NCBI RefSeq assembly: GCF_004803405.1
Contig: NZ_SSXI01000229.1
Span: 16,044-80,043, forward strand
Direction: 5' to 3'
Source: Nocardioides sp.
GTDB lineage: Bacteria; Actinomycetota; Actinomycetes; Propionibacteriales; Nocardioidaceae
DNA length: 64,000 nt
The position numbers were made by a program, and so were the translations under genes. The notes beneath the pieces were generated by a model. The model worked only from the letters and a program-made list of their open reading frames with translations. It was not told the DNA's origin and did not search any database. Shown piece after piece: positions 16,211-27,870 of this stretch. Position 1 is the stretch's first letter. The number at the start of each line of letters is the position of its first letter.

Positions 16211-16684
16211 ATGCGTGAGGTGGATGTCATGGGAGTCCGGGTGGAGATGCCCTCCAACCAGCCGATCGTCCTGCTCCGCGAAGTCGCCGGTGATCGCTAC
16301 CTGCCGATCTGGATCGGCGCCGTGGAGGCCACCGCGATCGCGTTCGCCCAGCAGGGCGTGGTGCCGCCGCGACCGTTGACCCACGACCTGATGAGGGACA
16401 TCCTCGCCGCGACCGGCAACGACCTGTCCGAGGTGCGCATCACCGACGTGCGCGACGGGGTCTTCTTCGCCACCCTCGTCTTCGACTCGGGGGTGGAGGT
16501 GAGCGCCCGTCCCTCCGACTCGATCGCGCTCGCGCTGCGCACCGGCACCACGATCTTCTGCGCCGAGGAGGTGCTCGACGAGGCCGGCCTGGCCGTCCCC
16601 GCCGAGCAGGAGGACGAGGTGGAGAAGTTCCGAGAGTTCCTCGACCACGTCTCACCCGAGGACTTCGGGTCCACCCCCGGGTGA
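16211..16684 (+). CDS. DUF151 bifunctional nuclease family protein
   Basis: The 157-aa protein belongs to the bifunctional nuclease (BFN) family, Rv1829 type. It has MGVRVEMPSNQPIVLLREV at the N-terminus, then LPIWIGAVEATAIAFAQQG and the hallmark ARPSDSIALALRTGTTIFC. Some plant and thermophile members show RNase/DNase activity; bacterial function is otherwise unclear. An acidic tail (EQEDEVEKFREFLDHVSPED) follows a helical linker. ATG at 16211 is 6 nt after TACGCT, so it is probably transcribed leaderless from its own promoter despite its place in the block. It is soluble and cytoplasmic, with no signal peptide. Confidence 0.88.
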   Translation: MREVDVMGVRVEMPSNQPIVLLREVAGDRYLPIWIGAVEATAIAFAQQGVVPPRPLTHDLMRDILAATGNDLSEVRITDVRDGVFFATLVFDSGVEVSARPSDSIALALRTGTTIFCAEEVLDEAGLAVPAEQEDEVEKFREFLDHVSPEDFGSTPG

Positions 16685-16700
16685 GCGCCAGCGGATTCAA

Positions 16701-16713
16701 CCTCAAGTTGAGG
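16701..16713. promoter_or_regulatory. MerR-type palindrome upstream of second MerR gene
   Basis: CCTCAA-G-TTGAGG is perfectly symmetric. Extending one base pair keeps near-symmetry (ACCTCAA/TTGAGGC is broken only at the outer position). The half-site resembles MerR/SoxR-type boxes (CCTCAAGTT). It lies in the 112-bp gap between the DUF151 gene and the next MerR gene, so it may mediate feedback by one of the two flanking MerR proteins. Confidence 0.5.
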
Positions 16714-16820
16714 CTGAGGGTTTTCGGCGACACGCCCGGTCATGTCTTTGACCGGCCCTCACAACGGCCGTACCTTGAACTATCGAACGACCGTCGATGT
16801 CGCGCCCCGTGGAGGACCCA

Positions 16821-17417
<597 letters not shown>

Positions 17418-17445
17418 CGCTGTAGTCTGGTCCCGCCATCTGATG

Positions 17446-17556
17446 CTGCGCGGGAGAGTCCAGTCTCTTCGGTGAGGCTGGCGCCGAAGGGGCAATTCCT
17501 CCCCGGAACCTCTCAGGCGCCCGGACCGTGCAGAGCAGGCGACTCTGGAGGCGCAA
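17446..17556 (+). promoter_or_regulatory. glycine riboswitch (single aptamer) upstream of gcvP
   Basis: The signature strings occur in order: CGGGAGAGTCC (17451-17461), GCGCCGAAGGGGCAA (17481-17495), AACCTCTCAGGC (17508-17519) and GGCGACTCTGGAG (17539-17551). These are the conserved junction elements of the gcvT/glycine riboswitch. A likely -10 is TAGTCT at 17423-17428. I see one aptamer, not the tandem pair. The expression platform would be 17557-17613, where AGGGGGAGG (17571-17579) is a purine run that could be sequestered. High glycine should turn gcvP expression on. Confidence 0.85.
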
Positions 17557-17613
17557 TGGTGCGCTGACAGAGGGGGAGGCTTCGATCACGCGATCCCTGG
17601 AGCCACCCACCAC

Positions 17614-20432
<2,819 letters not shown>

Positions 20433-20436
<4 letters not shown>

Positions 20437-21713
20437 CGCACGACGCCGCGCTCCGGTCGGTCCAGGCGGTCGGCCGGCTGCCCTCCGTGTCCGCCGCGGT
20501 GGCGTACGGCGGGGCGGAGGCCTGGCGCGGTTCGGTCTCGGTGCTGGAGGGGATCAGCGCCGACACGTCCTACCGGATCGGATCCATCACCAAGACCATG
20601 ACCGCGGTCCTCGTCCTGCAGCTTCGGGACGAGGGGCGGCTGTCACTCGACGACCCGGTGGGTCGGTTCGTCCCGGAGGCCGGGTGCGGCGACGTGACCC
20701 TGCGGGGCCTGCTGTCGCACACGGCCGGGCTGCGGAGCGAGCCGGTGGGACCGTGGTGGGAGCGGTCGCCGGGCGTCGCGACGGCCGAGCTCCTGGCCGC
20801 CAACCAGCACTGCGCTCGGGTGGCGTCCGACGGCGCGTACTACCACTACTCCAACCTCGGCTACGCGCTGCTCGGTGAGACGGTGGCGCGTCTGCGCGGC
20901 CGTTTGTGGTGGGACCTGGTCCAGGAGCGGCTGCTGGCTCCACTCGGCCTCACCGCGACGACGTACGACGCCCCGGACGACCACGCCCCCGGCCTGAGCG
21001 TCGACCACTTCGCCCACACGCTGACATCGGAGCCGCACGCCGACACCGTCGCCATGGCGCCCGCGGGCCAGCTGTGGAGCACGGTGACCGACCTGCTCGG
21101 CTGGGCGGACTTCCTCGCCGTCGGCCATCGCGACGTGCTCCGTCGCGAGACACTCGCCGAGATGACGCGCCCCGCGACGACTGCGGAAGGCTACGGCCTC
21201 GGTCTGCGCATCCTCCGCGGCCGGGACCGGACGCTGGTCGGCCACACCGGGTCGATGCCCGGCTTCCAGGCGTCGCTCTTCGTGGACCCCACGACGCGCG
21301 ACGCCGTCGCGGTGCTGGCGAACGCGACCACCGGGCTGCGGCCCGAGCTGGTCCCGGTCGAACTGCTCGGCGATGACCCGGTCGAGGAGTGCGCGCCGTG
21401 GCGACCCTCGGTCGAGGTCCCGCGCGAAATCGCGCCGATCCTCGGGCTGTGGTTCTGGGGCAACACCGCCCTCGGGTTCGAGTGGTGCGGTGACGAGCTC
21501 GTCGTGCGCGACCTGCGCACCGGCAACGTGGAGTACCGCTTCGGGCTGGACGAGGGTGTGCTCGTCGGGACCGAGGGCTACCACCGCGGTGAGCCGCTGG
21601 AGGTGCGCCGCAAGCAGGACGGCTCGGTCAGCCACCTCGAGTGTGCGTCGTTCGTCTACACCCGCGTGCCCTACGACCCCGAGGTCACGATCCCGGGTGG
21701 TCATCCAGCATGA
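20433..21713 (+). CDS. serine hydrolase, beta-lactamase/class C PBP-like
   Basis: The 426-aa protein has the three penicillin-recognising motifs: SITK (51-54, nucleophile S51), YSN (139-141) and HTGS (271-274, in place of KTG). These place it with class C beta-lactamase, D-aminopeptidase and esterase-like proteins. No signal peptide is visible, so it is probably cytoplasmic and acts as an esterase or peptidase rather than on the wall. The C-terminal ~90 residues form an extra beta-rich domain ([15 protein letters not shown]). The GTG start overlaps the gcvP stop, so it is in the riboswitch-controlled transcript. That link to glycine metabolism has no obvious explanation and may be chance. Confidence 0.82.
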
Positions 21714-21720
21714 TGGCCCC

Positions 21721-22572
21721 GTGAACGAGAACACGTTCCAGCTGGGCTGGTTCCGTCGCGATGGCGACACCTACACGCCGCTGCCGCTGGCCCAGAGCCT
21801 GTGGCGCGCCGACCAGATGCACGGCGTGGCGGTCAGCGGCCTGCTCGCGCGAACGCTCGAGCAGAGGGTTGCGGTCACGGGCCGCACGGACCTGGTGCCG
21901 GCGCGCTACCACGTGGACCTGTTCCGGCCGGCGCGGATGACCGCGACGACCAGCAGCGCGACCATCGTCCGCGAGGGCCCGCGGCTCCTGCTGCTGGACG
22001 CCGTCGTCGAGCAGGACGGCGAGGTCGTGGCCCGGGCCGGCGCGACGTTCCTCACGTCGTCGCAGAACCCGCCGGGCGAGGTCTGGTCCGCCGAAGACCG
22101 GCCGAGCCCGCCGCCGGCGGACGTCGCTCCGAGCACGGGCGAGCACCATGTCCCGATCTTCGCGAGCGGCAAGCCGTGGTCCGACGACTTCACCGAGCAC
22201 CAGAATGCGGGCCGCCACCAGACGTGGCAGACCGCGATGCCGATCGTGGTCGACGAGGAGTGCACGCCCTTCCAGGCCGTCGCCTCGATCGCCGACGCGA
22301 CGAGCATGGTGACGAACTGGGGCAGCGGGGGCGTCGAGTTCATCAACACCGACATCAGCCTGGCCATCGCCAGACTGCCCGAGAGCGCGTCCCTGGGGCT
22401 GCGCACCACCGACCACGTCGCGTCCGCCGGCGTGGCCGTCGGCACCGCCGAGGTCTTCGACCGGCTCGGACCGATCGGGACCGCGACCGTGACCTCCCTG
22501 GCGAACACCCGACGGACCGTCGACCTCTCCGCGTCCGAGTGGGACGGGTCGAAGGGAACGCCCGGCGTCTGA
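21721..22572 (+). CDS. acyl-CoA thioesterase-like, double hotdog family
   Basis: The 283-aa protein resembles actinobacterial thioesterase-superfamily proteins with two tandem hotdog folds. The first half contains LWRADQMHGVAVSGLLAR and ARYHVDLFRPARM; the second has DATSMVTNWG and FINTDISLAIARLP, typical of TesB-like members. They hydrolyse acyl-CoA esters, chain length unknown. GTG at 21721 is preceded by CATGAT with 6 nt between, a weaker leaderless promoter. It is 7 bp downstream of the serine hydrolase, and convergent with tldE, whose stop is only 3 bp away. There is no signal peptide. Confidence 0.75.
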   Translation: MNENTFQLGWFRRDGDTYTPLPLAQSLWRADQMHGVAVSGLLARTLEQRVAVTGRTDLVPARYHVDLFRPARMTATTSSATIVREGPRLLLLDAVVEQDGEVVARAGATFLTSSQNPPGEVWSAEDRPSPPPADVAPSTGEHHVPIFASGKPWSDDFTEHQNAGRHQTWQTAMPIVVDEECTPFQAVASIADATSMVTNWGSGGVEFINTDISLAIARLPESASLGLRTTDHVASAGVAVGTAEVFDRLGPIGTATVTSLANTRRTVDLSASEWDGSKGTPGV

Positions 22573-22575
22573 GGG

Positions 22576-23979
22576 CTACAACGCCTGGGAGACCGAGCTC
22601 ATGTTGAAGTCGGGGATCCGCAGGGCTGGCGTGGCCGTGCGGCTGAAGTACTCGTCACCCCACTCGCGGCTGAAGCTCGGGACCGTCGCCGAGGCCGCGC
22701 TGAACCTGCGCAGCAGGTCGATCGGGCTCTCGTTCCAGCGGAAGTTGTTGACCGAACCGGTGATCTCGCCGCCCTCGACGAGGTAGACGCCGTCCCGCGT
22801 CAGGCCGGTCAGGAGCAGCGTCTGCGGGTCGACCACTCGGATGTACCACAGGCAGGTGAGGAGCAGCCCCCGCTCGGTGCCGGCGACCAGGTCGTCGACG
22901 GTCTCGACGACGCCGCCGGCCGCTCCGTCGATGGTCAGCGCGAGGTTGTCGACGTACGGCGTCACCGGCTGCTCGGTCAGGTGTGCGCTGTGGCGGGTCT
23001 GCACCAGCGAGGTCAGCACCCCGTCACGGATCCAGTCCGTCGGTCCCAGCTCGATGCCGTTGTCGAACACCGAGGTGGTCGGGCCGGAGGACGTCGCGAT
23101 CGAGAACGGCGCGCAGGCCAGCCCGGGAAGCGCCGGGTCGGAGTGGAGCCGGACGCCCGGCGCGGTGATCTGCTCGCCGATCCGGGTGCCGGCCGGCCGC
23201 TTGCTGTAGACCGACTGACCCTCGTGGGCATCGCGTGCCCCGGCGTACCAGTAGGCGTCGATCATCAGGTCGGCCACCGAGCTCGGCGGCAGGATGGTCT
23301 CGTAGCGTCCGGCGGGCAGCTCGAGGCGGCGCCTGCCCCACTCGAGCCGCTTCTCCAGCTCGGCGTCGAGAGCCAGCGGGTCGACGTCGGAGAAGTCCCG
23401 GGTCGCGCCGCCGACCCAGGCGCTCCGGGTGAGCTCCGCGTCCTTGCCGGTGCAGGCGTAGTGGCCGGTGGGCTGGACATGGCGGAGACGCAGCCCGGTC
23501 GACGAGGCGAGGTAGGTGGTGGTCACGTCGTGGTCGACGAAGCCGTAGAGCACCCGGCCGGCCGCCTGGGCGCGGGAGAACGCCTCGCCGAGGGCCGGCG
23601 CGACGTCGCGGTAGACACCGATGTCGGTCGGTGCCGACGGTTCCGCCCAGTCCGGTGAGACGCGGTCGTCGACCAGCTCGGCAGCGTCCTCGGCCGGTTC
23701 TGCCTTGCGTGCGGCGGCATCGGCCGCAGCGACCAGGTCGGTCACCTGCTCCTTCGAGGTCGCACTCCCGCTGACCGACGCCGCCGCGACACCGCGGGCC
23801 GAGCGGACGAACGAGATGACCGTGACCGAGCGGTCCACCATGACCCCGTTGGTGGTCAGGGTGTTGTTCGCCCAGCGGAGGTTGGCGCTGGTGCTGTCGC
23901 TCAGCAGGACGATGCAGTCATCGGCCGAGGAGGCGGCCAGGGCCAGCTCGGCGAGATCCTGCGGAATGACACCGGTCAT
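22576..23979 (-). CDS. tldE: TldE/PmbA-type metalloprotease subunit
   Basis: The 467-aa protein is the non-catalytic partner of TldD. TldD/TldE heterodimers degrade or process unfolded peptides, for example microcin B17 leader removal and CcdA turnover in E. coli. The C-terminal half has the family's SVADLMIDAYWYAGARDA and FDNGIELGPTDWIRDG segments but no HExxxH, as expected for the E subunit. ATG at 23979 overlaps the tldD stop by 4 bp (ATGA). A much longer reading frame extends upstream to 24837, but that part overlaps tldD and is an artefact. What the pair processes in this organism is unknown. Confidence 0.86.
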   Translation of the reverse strand: MTGVIPQDLAELALAASSADDCIVLLSDSTSANLRWANNTLTTNGVMVDRSVTVISFVRSARGVAAASVSGSATSKEQVTDLVAAADAAARKAEPAEDAAELVDDRVSPDWAEPSAPTDIGVYRDVAPALGEAFSRAQAAGRVLYGFVDHDVTTTYLASSTGLRLRHVQPTGHYACTGKDAELTRSAWVGGATRDFSDVDPLALDAELEKRLEWGRRRLELPAGRYETILPPSSVADLMIDAYWYAGARDAHEGQSVYSKRPAGTRIGEQITAPGVRLHSDPALPGLACAPFSIATSSGPTTSVFDNGIELGPTDWIRDGVLTSLVQTRHSAHLTEQPVTPYVDNLALTIDGAAGGVVETVDDLVAGTERGLLLTCLWYIRVVDPQTLLLTGLTRDGVYLVEGGEITGSVNNFRWNESPIDLLRRFSAASATVPSFSREWGDEYFSRTATPALRIPDFNMSSVSQAL

Positions 23980-25502
23980 GCCTGCGCTCCTTCCTCGGTC
24001 GTGTTCAGCACTCGCACGTCGCGGAACAGCGACGTCGGGCAACCATGGCTGACGGCGGCGACCTGGCCAGGCTGCGCCTTGCCGCAGTTGAACGCGCCGC
24101 CGAGGAGCCAGGTGTCCGGGCCGCCGACCGCCGCCAGCGAGTTCCAGAAGTCGATGGTCGTCGCCTGGTAGGCGACGTCGCGCACCTGGCCGGCGAGCCT
24201 GCCCCCCTCGATCCGGTAGAAGCGCTGACCGGTGAACTGGAAGTTGTAGCGCTGCATGTCGATCGACCAGGAGTTGTCGCCGACGACGTAGAGCCCACGG
24301 TCGACCTGGCCGATCAGCTCCTCGGTGCTCGGTCCGTCGGCGGCGGCCTGCAGGGACACGTTCGCCATCCGCTGGATCGGGATGTGGCCGGGGGAGTCGG
24401 CGAAGGCGCAGCCGTTGGAGCGGCCCTGTCCGTCGAGCCGGTTGAGCTCCGGGAAGAGCGCCGCCATCGGCCGGTCGAGCTGGTAGCCGACGAACAGCCC
24501 GTCGCGCACGATGTCCCACTGCTGGGTGGCGACGCCCTCGTCGTCGTACCCGATGGTCGCGAGGCCGTGCTCCACGGTGCGGTCGCCGGTGACCTGCATG
24601 ACCGGGGATCCGTACTGCAGTGTGTTCAGCTTGTCCGGGGTCGCGAACGACGTGCCCGCGTAGTTGGCCTCGTAGCCCAGCGCGCGGTCGAGCTCGGTCG
24701 CGTGTCCGATCGACTCGTGGATCGTCAGCCACAGGTTGGACGGATGGATGACCAGGTCGTAGCGACCTGCCTCCACGCTCGGCGCCTTCAGCTTCTCCTC
24801 GAGCAGGTCGGGGACCTCCGCCAGCTCGTCGTCCCACGGGTAGCCGTCGGTGACGTACTCCCAGCCGCGGCCGACCGGCGGCGCGATGCTGGCCATCGAG
24901 TCGAACAGGTCCTCGGTGGCGCCCATCGCCTCGAACCCCGGCTGCATCCGGATCCGCTGCTGGGTCGTGCGGGTACCGGCGAGGTCGGCGTAGTACTTGT
25001 TCTCCTGCACGGCGAGGAGGTACGACGACGCGTGCTGGACCGCGTCGTGGCGACGGAGCCGCTCGGTCCAGTCGATGAGCACTGCGGTCTTGTCGCCGGT
25101 GGGCACGTCAAACGGGTTCACGTCGTACGACGAGACCCAGGTGACGTCGTCGTACACCGGCTCGCGCGCGAGCTCGACGGGTCGGGTGGTCATCGCCGCC
25201 GCGACCTGCGCGACGCTCACGGCCGTCTCCGCCACGCGGCGCGCCTCGTCGTCGGTCAGGACGACACCGGATGCGAACCCCCAGGCCCCCGCGTGCACGA
25301 CGCGGACCGAGAACCCGACCGCGTCGCCCTCGGAGGCTCCTTGGAGGGCGCGGTCGCGAACGGAGATGTGCTGGGTGCGGATCCGTTCGCCGCGGAAGTC
25401 CGCGTGAGTGGCGCCGAGGTCCGCGGCGCGGGCCAGGGCGACCTCACCGAGCCGACGGAACGGGAGGTCGAGGAAGGTCGGATCGAGCTGCCCGGATGCC
25501 AT
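23976..25502 (-). CDS. tldD: TldD-type zinc metalloprotease
   Basis: The 508-aa catalytic subunit has the TldD metal motif HESIGH at 262-267 (HExxxH) followed by ATELDRALGYEANYAG, the family hallmark, and a C-terminal beta-rich domain (NNSWSIDMQRYNFQFTG). It pairs with TldE encoded immediately downstream with a 4-bp overlap. ATG at 25502 lies 7 nt after TAGATT, so the operon is likely transcribed leaderless. It may mature a ribosomally made peptide, but no precursor peptide gene is recognisable within several kilobases. The neighbouring rmuC is on the same strand but separated by 20 bp, upstream of this promoter. Confidence 0.88.
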   Translation of the reverse strand: MASGQLDPTFLDLPFRRLGEVALARAADLGATHADFRGERIRTQHISVRDRALQGASEGDAVGFSVRVVHAGAWGFASGVVLTDDEARRVAETAVSVAQVAAAMTTRPVELAREPVYDDVTWVSSYDVNPFDVPTGDKTAVLIDWTERLRRHDAVQHASSYLLAVQENKYYADLAGTRTTQQRIRMQPGFEAMGATEDLFDSMASIAPPVGRGWEYVTDGYPWDDELAEVPDLLEEKLKAPSVEAGRYDLVIHPSNLWLTIHESIGHATELDRALGYEANYAGTSFATPDKLNTLQYGSPVMQVTGDRTVEHGLATIGYDDEGVATQQWDIVRDGLFVGYQLDRPMAALFPELNRLDGQGRSNGCAFADSPGHIPIQRMANVSLQAAADGPSTEELIGQVDRGLYVVGDNSWSIDMQRYNFQFTGQRFYRIEGGRLAGQVRDVAYQATTIDFWNSLAAVGGPDTWLLGGAFNCGKAQPGQVAAVSHGCPTSLFRDVRVLNTTEEGAQA

Positions 25503-25522
25503 GGCGCGAAATCTAGCGGGAC

Positions 25523-26983
25523 TCAGCCGGCCTGCGCGTCGTCCTCGACGATCTCCACGTCGACGGCCTCGAACTCGAAGGTGAGCTCCGGGCGCTCGAC
25601 GTCGGCGATGACCTCGAAGTCCTGGGCTCGAGGCGCTTGGCCGGCAACCGTCTCGAAGTCCCCACTGGTGAGCGGCTTGGGCATGACGTCGATCTGGCCG
25701 ACGGTGCCGAGGACGGCGGACTCGTCCATGTGGTCCAGCTTGCGGGCGGTGACCAGGACCCGGGTCTCGAGTGAGCTCGCGAAGGCGTTGTAGCTCTTGA
25801 CGGTGGTCTCGAGGGACCGACGCAGCTTCTCAGCGTGGTCGGCGAGCTTGGCGATCCGCCGGTAGAGCTCGCGTCCGAGGTCGAAGAGCTCCTTGGCGTC
25901 GTCGGTGAGGACGTCCTGACGCCAGGTGAAGGCGACGGTCTTGAGGATGGCCCAGAGGTTCGTCGGCGTCGCGAGCACGACGCCCTTCCCGAAGGCGTAC
26001 TCGAGCAGTGAGGGGTCGGTGTCCAGCGCCATCGACAACAGCTGCTCGTTGGGGATGAACGCCACCGTGAACTCGGGGCTCGCGGAGAGACCGGTCCAGT
26101 AGTTCTTCGCAGACAGGGCGTCGACGTGGTTGCGGACCCGCTTCGCGTGCTGGGCAAGGAGCTCCAGGCGTCGCTCGGGCGCGATCCCCGGCTTGTGGGC
26201 GTCGATGAAGGCGTTGTAGGGCACCTTGGCGTCGATCGCCATCTGCTTGCCGCCGGGCAGGTTGATCACCATGTCCGGGCGGCGCGCGCCGGAGTCGGCC
26301 TCGATCGAGTGCTGCACGTCGAAGTCGACCCGCTGCAGCAGGCCCGCGGACTCCACGAGCGTGCGCAGCTGGGTCTCGCCCCACACGCCCCGGACGGCGT
26401 TGTTGGTGAGCGCCGAGGCGAGGGTGTCGGCGGCCTTCTTGGACTCGGCGACGGTGTGCGCGGTGGTGCGCAGCTGCTCGGCGAGCTCGCCGTGCTGATG
26501 GGAGCGTTGCTGCTCCAGCTCCTCGACTCGGCGCTGCATCGCTCGCAGCTGCTCGGCCACCGGGGTGAGTGTCTTGAGGACCTGGTTGTGGCCGCCCTCG
26601 GCCTGCTCCCGCTCCCGCTGCGCCTGTCGGTGCTGGTCGACGAGCACCTTGTGCTGGTCGCGGGCGGCCTCCAGGGCGTCGCGGAGCTGCTCGACGGTGG
26701 CCATCGCGGCGGCGAGGTCGCTCTGCACGGCGGCGCGGGCCGCTGCCTCCTGCTCGCGCACGCGTGCGACCACGGCGTCCTGGCGGGCCATGGCCAGGTC
26801 GACCTCGTGGCGGACGATGGCGAGCTCGGCCTGGTGCCGGCCCGCGAGACGATCGAGCTCGACGGCATGCTCGCGCGCCGTGGCCTCCAGGTCGGCGGAC
26901 GTGTCACGGATCATCGACTGACGGGCGAACCACCCCGCGGCGGCGCCGAGGAGTAGGCCGATCAGCAGTGCGACGATTTCCAT
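25523..26983 (-). CDS. rmuC: DNA recombination protein RmuC
   Basis: The 486-aa protein has an N-terminal membrane anchor (IVALLIGLLLGAAAGWF, residues 3-19), a long coiled coil (about 25-180, e.g. LRAMQRRVEELEQQ) and a C-terminal nuclease-like RmuC domain with NAVRGVWGETQLRTLVESAG and PDMVINLPGGKQMAIDAKVP, whose D and K belong to a PD-(D/E)xK-type core. RmuC limits inversions and other rearrangements in E. coli. ATG at 26983 is the first in frame; no TANNNT box is obvious before it. The last 40 residues are acidic. It is separated from fdhD by 71 bp on the same strand. Confidence 0.9.
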   Translation of the reverse strand: MEIVALLIGLLLGAAAGWFARQSMIRDTSADLEATAREHAVELDRLAGRHQAELAIVRHEVDLAMARQDAVVARVREQEAAARAAVQSDLAAAMATVEQLRDALEAARDQHKVLVDQHRQAQREREQAEGGHNQVLKTLTPVAEQLRAMQRRVEELEQQRSHQHGELAEQLRTTAHTVAESKKAADTLASALTNNAVRGVWGETQLRTLVESAGLLQRVDFDVQHSIEADSGARRPDMVINLPGGKQMAIDAKVPYNAFIDAHKPGIAPERRLELLAQHAKRVRNHVDALSAKNYWTGLSASPEFTVAFIPNEQLLSMALDTDPSLLEYAFGKGVVLATPTNLWAILKTVAFTWRQDVLTDDAKELFDLGRELYRRIAKLADHAEKLRRSLETTVKSYNAFASSLETRVLVTARKLDHMDESAVLGTVGQIDVMPKPLTSGDFETVAGQAPRAQDFEVIADVERPELTFEFEAVDVEIVEDDAQAG

Positions 26984-27054
26984 GTGGAGCAGTCAAACAG
27001 GGCGGCCCGACACATCCGGTGCCCCCACGCCGGGGCGGCCGAGATGCTTGGTCC

Positions 27055-27870
27055 TCAGGCGTAGCGGACGGTCCGCCCGTCGCTGGTCCAGCCGAACAGG
27101 GCAAGTCCGGCCTCGCTGGCGAGACGGGCCGAGAGCCCGGTCGGCGCACCCACGGCGACGAGTGCGCCGACACCGCTCGCCACGGCCTTCTGCGCCAGCT
27201 CGAAACCGGCGCGGCCGCTCACCACGAGCGCGGCAGCCGATGGCGGGTCGCCGTGCAGCAGCCTGGACCCGACCGCCTTGTCCACCGCGTTGTGCCGGCC
27301 CACGTCCTCCCGGCACACCAGGAGCTCGCCGTCGGCTGTGAACAGGCCCGCCGCGTGCGCGCTGCCGGTGCGGGCGAAGAGCTCCTGATGGGGCCGCATG
27401 AGGCCGGGCAGGGACCGGACGACCGCGGGTGAGGGCAGCGCGCCGTCCCAGGCGGCGGCCGGACGGCGCGCCAGCACCTCGCTCACGCTGTCGGTTCCGC
27501 AGACCCCGCATGCGGAGGAGCCCGCGCTCAGCGCGTCGAGCTGCGTGGGCAGGCGAGGTGGAGCGGCCAGGAGGGTCACCGTGACGACGTTGAACTCCTG
27601 CTCGGGTGTCAGGTCACGGTCGGTGCAGTAGGCGACGCCCGAGGCGGACCCCAGGCCCTCGTGGTGCACCCAGCCGGCGGCGAGCTCGAAGTCGTTGCCC
27701 GGAGTGCGCAGCGTGGTCCACACCCGGCGTGCCGGCGCGCCCGGCCAGCCGAGCCGGATCTCCAGTGGCTCCTCCGTCAGCACCCGGTCCTCGTGGCGGC
27801 TGGGGGCCGGGCCGGCGTCGTACTCCGCTACGTGGACGCGGCCGGTGGGCCCGGGGCGGCGCTCCTTCAC
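27055..27870 (-). CDS. fdhD: formate dehydrogenase accessory sulfurtransferase
   Basis: The 271-aa protein transfers sulfur from IscS to the molybdenum cofactor of formate dehydrogenases. The catalytic cysteine pair is CGVC at 121-124 (GSSACGVCG). CREDVGRHNAVDKAVG and SGRAGFELAQKA are the classic downstream motifs. GTG at 27870 overlaps the pepN stop by 4 bp (GTGA); a longer frame upstream runs into pepN and is rejected. No formate dehydrogenase gene lies in the window, so the client enzyme is elsewhere. The gap after its stop (26984-27054) shows only a weak GC-rich repeat and no clear terminator. Confidence 0.92.
   Translation of the reverse strand: MKERRPGPTGRVHVAEYDAGPAPSRHEDRVLTEEPLEIRLGWPGAPARRVWTTLRTPGNDFELAAGWVHHEGLGSASGVAYCTDRDLTPEQEFNVVTVTLLAAPPRLPTQLDALSAGSSACGVCGTDSVSEVLARRPAAAWDGALPSPAVVRSLPGLMRPHQELFARTGSAHAAGLFTADGELLVCREDVGRHNAVDKAVGSRLLHGDPPSAAALVVSGRAGFELAQKAVASGVGALVAVGAPTGLSARLASEAGLALFGWTSDGRTVRYA

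Noticed and set aside
23980..24837. N-terminal extension of tldE to 24837
   Set aside because: It overlaps the tldD coding region entirely and lacks domain content; the ATGA start at 23979 is normal for the pair.
26984..27054. Possible terminator between fdhD and rmuC (CCCC-ACGCC-GGGG)
   Set aside because: Stem is only 4 bp and no U-run follows in either direction.
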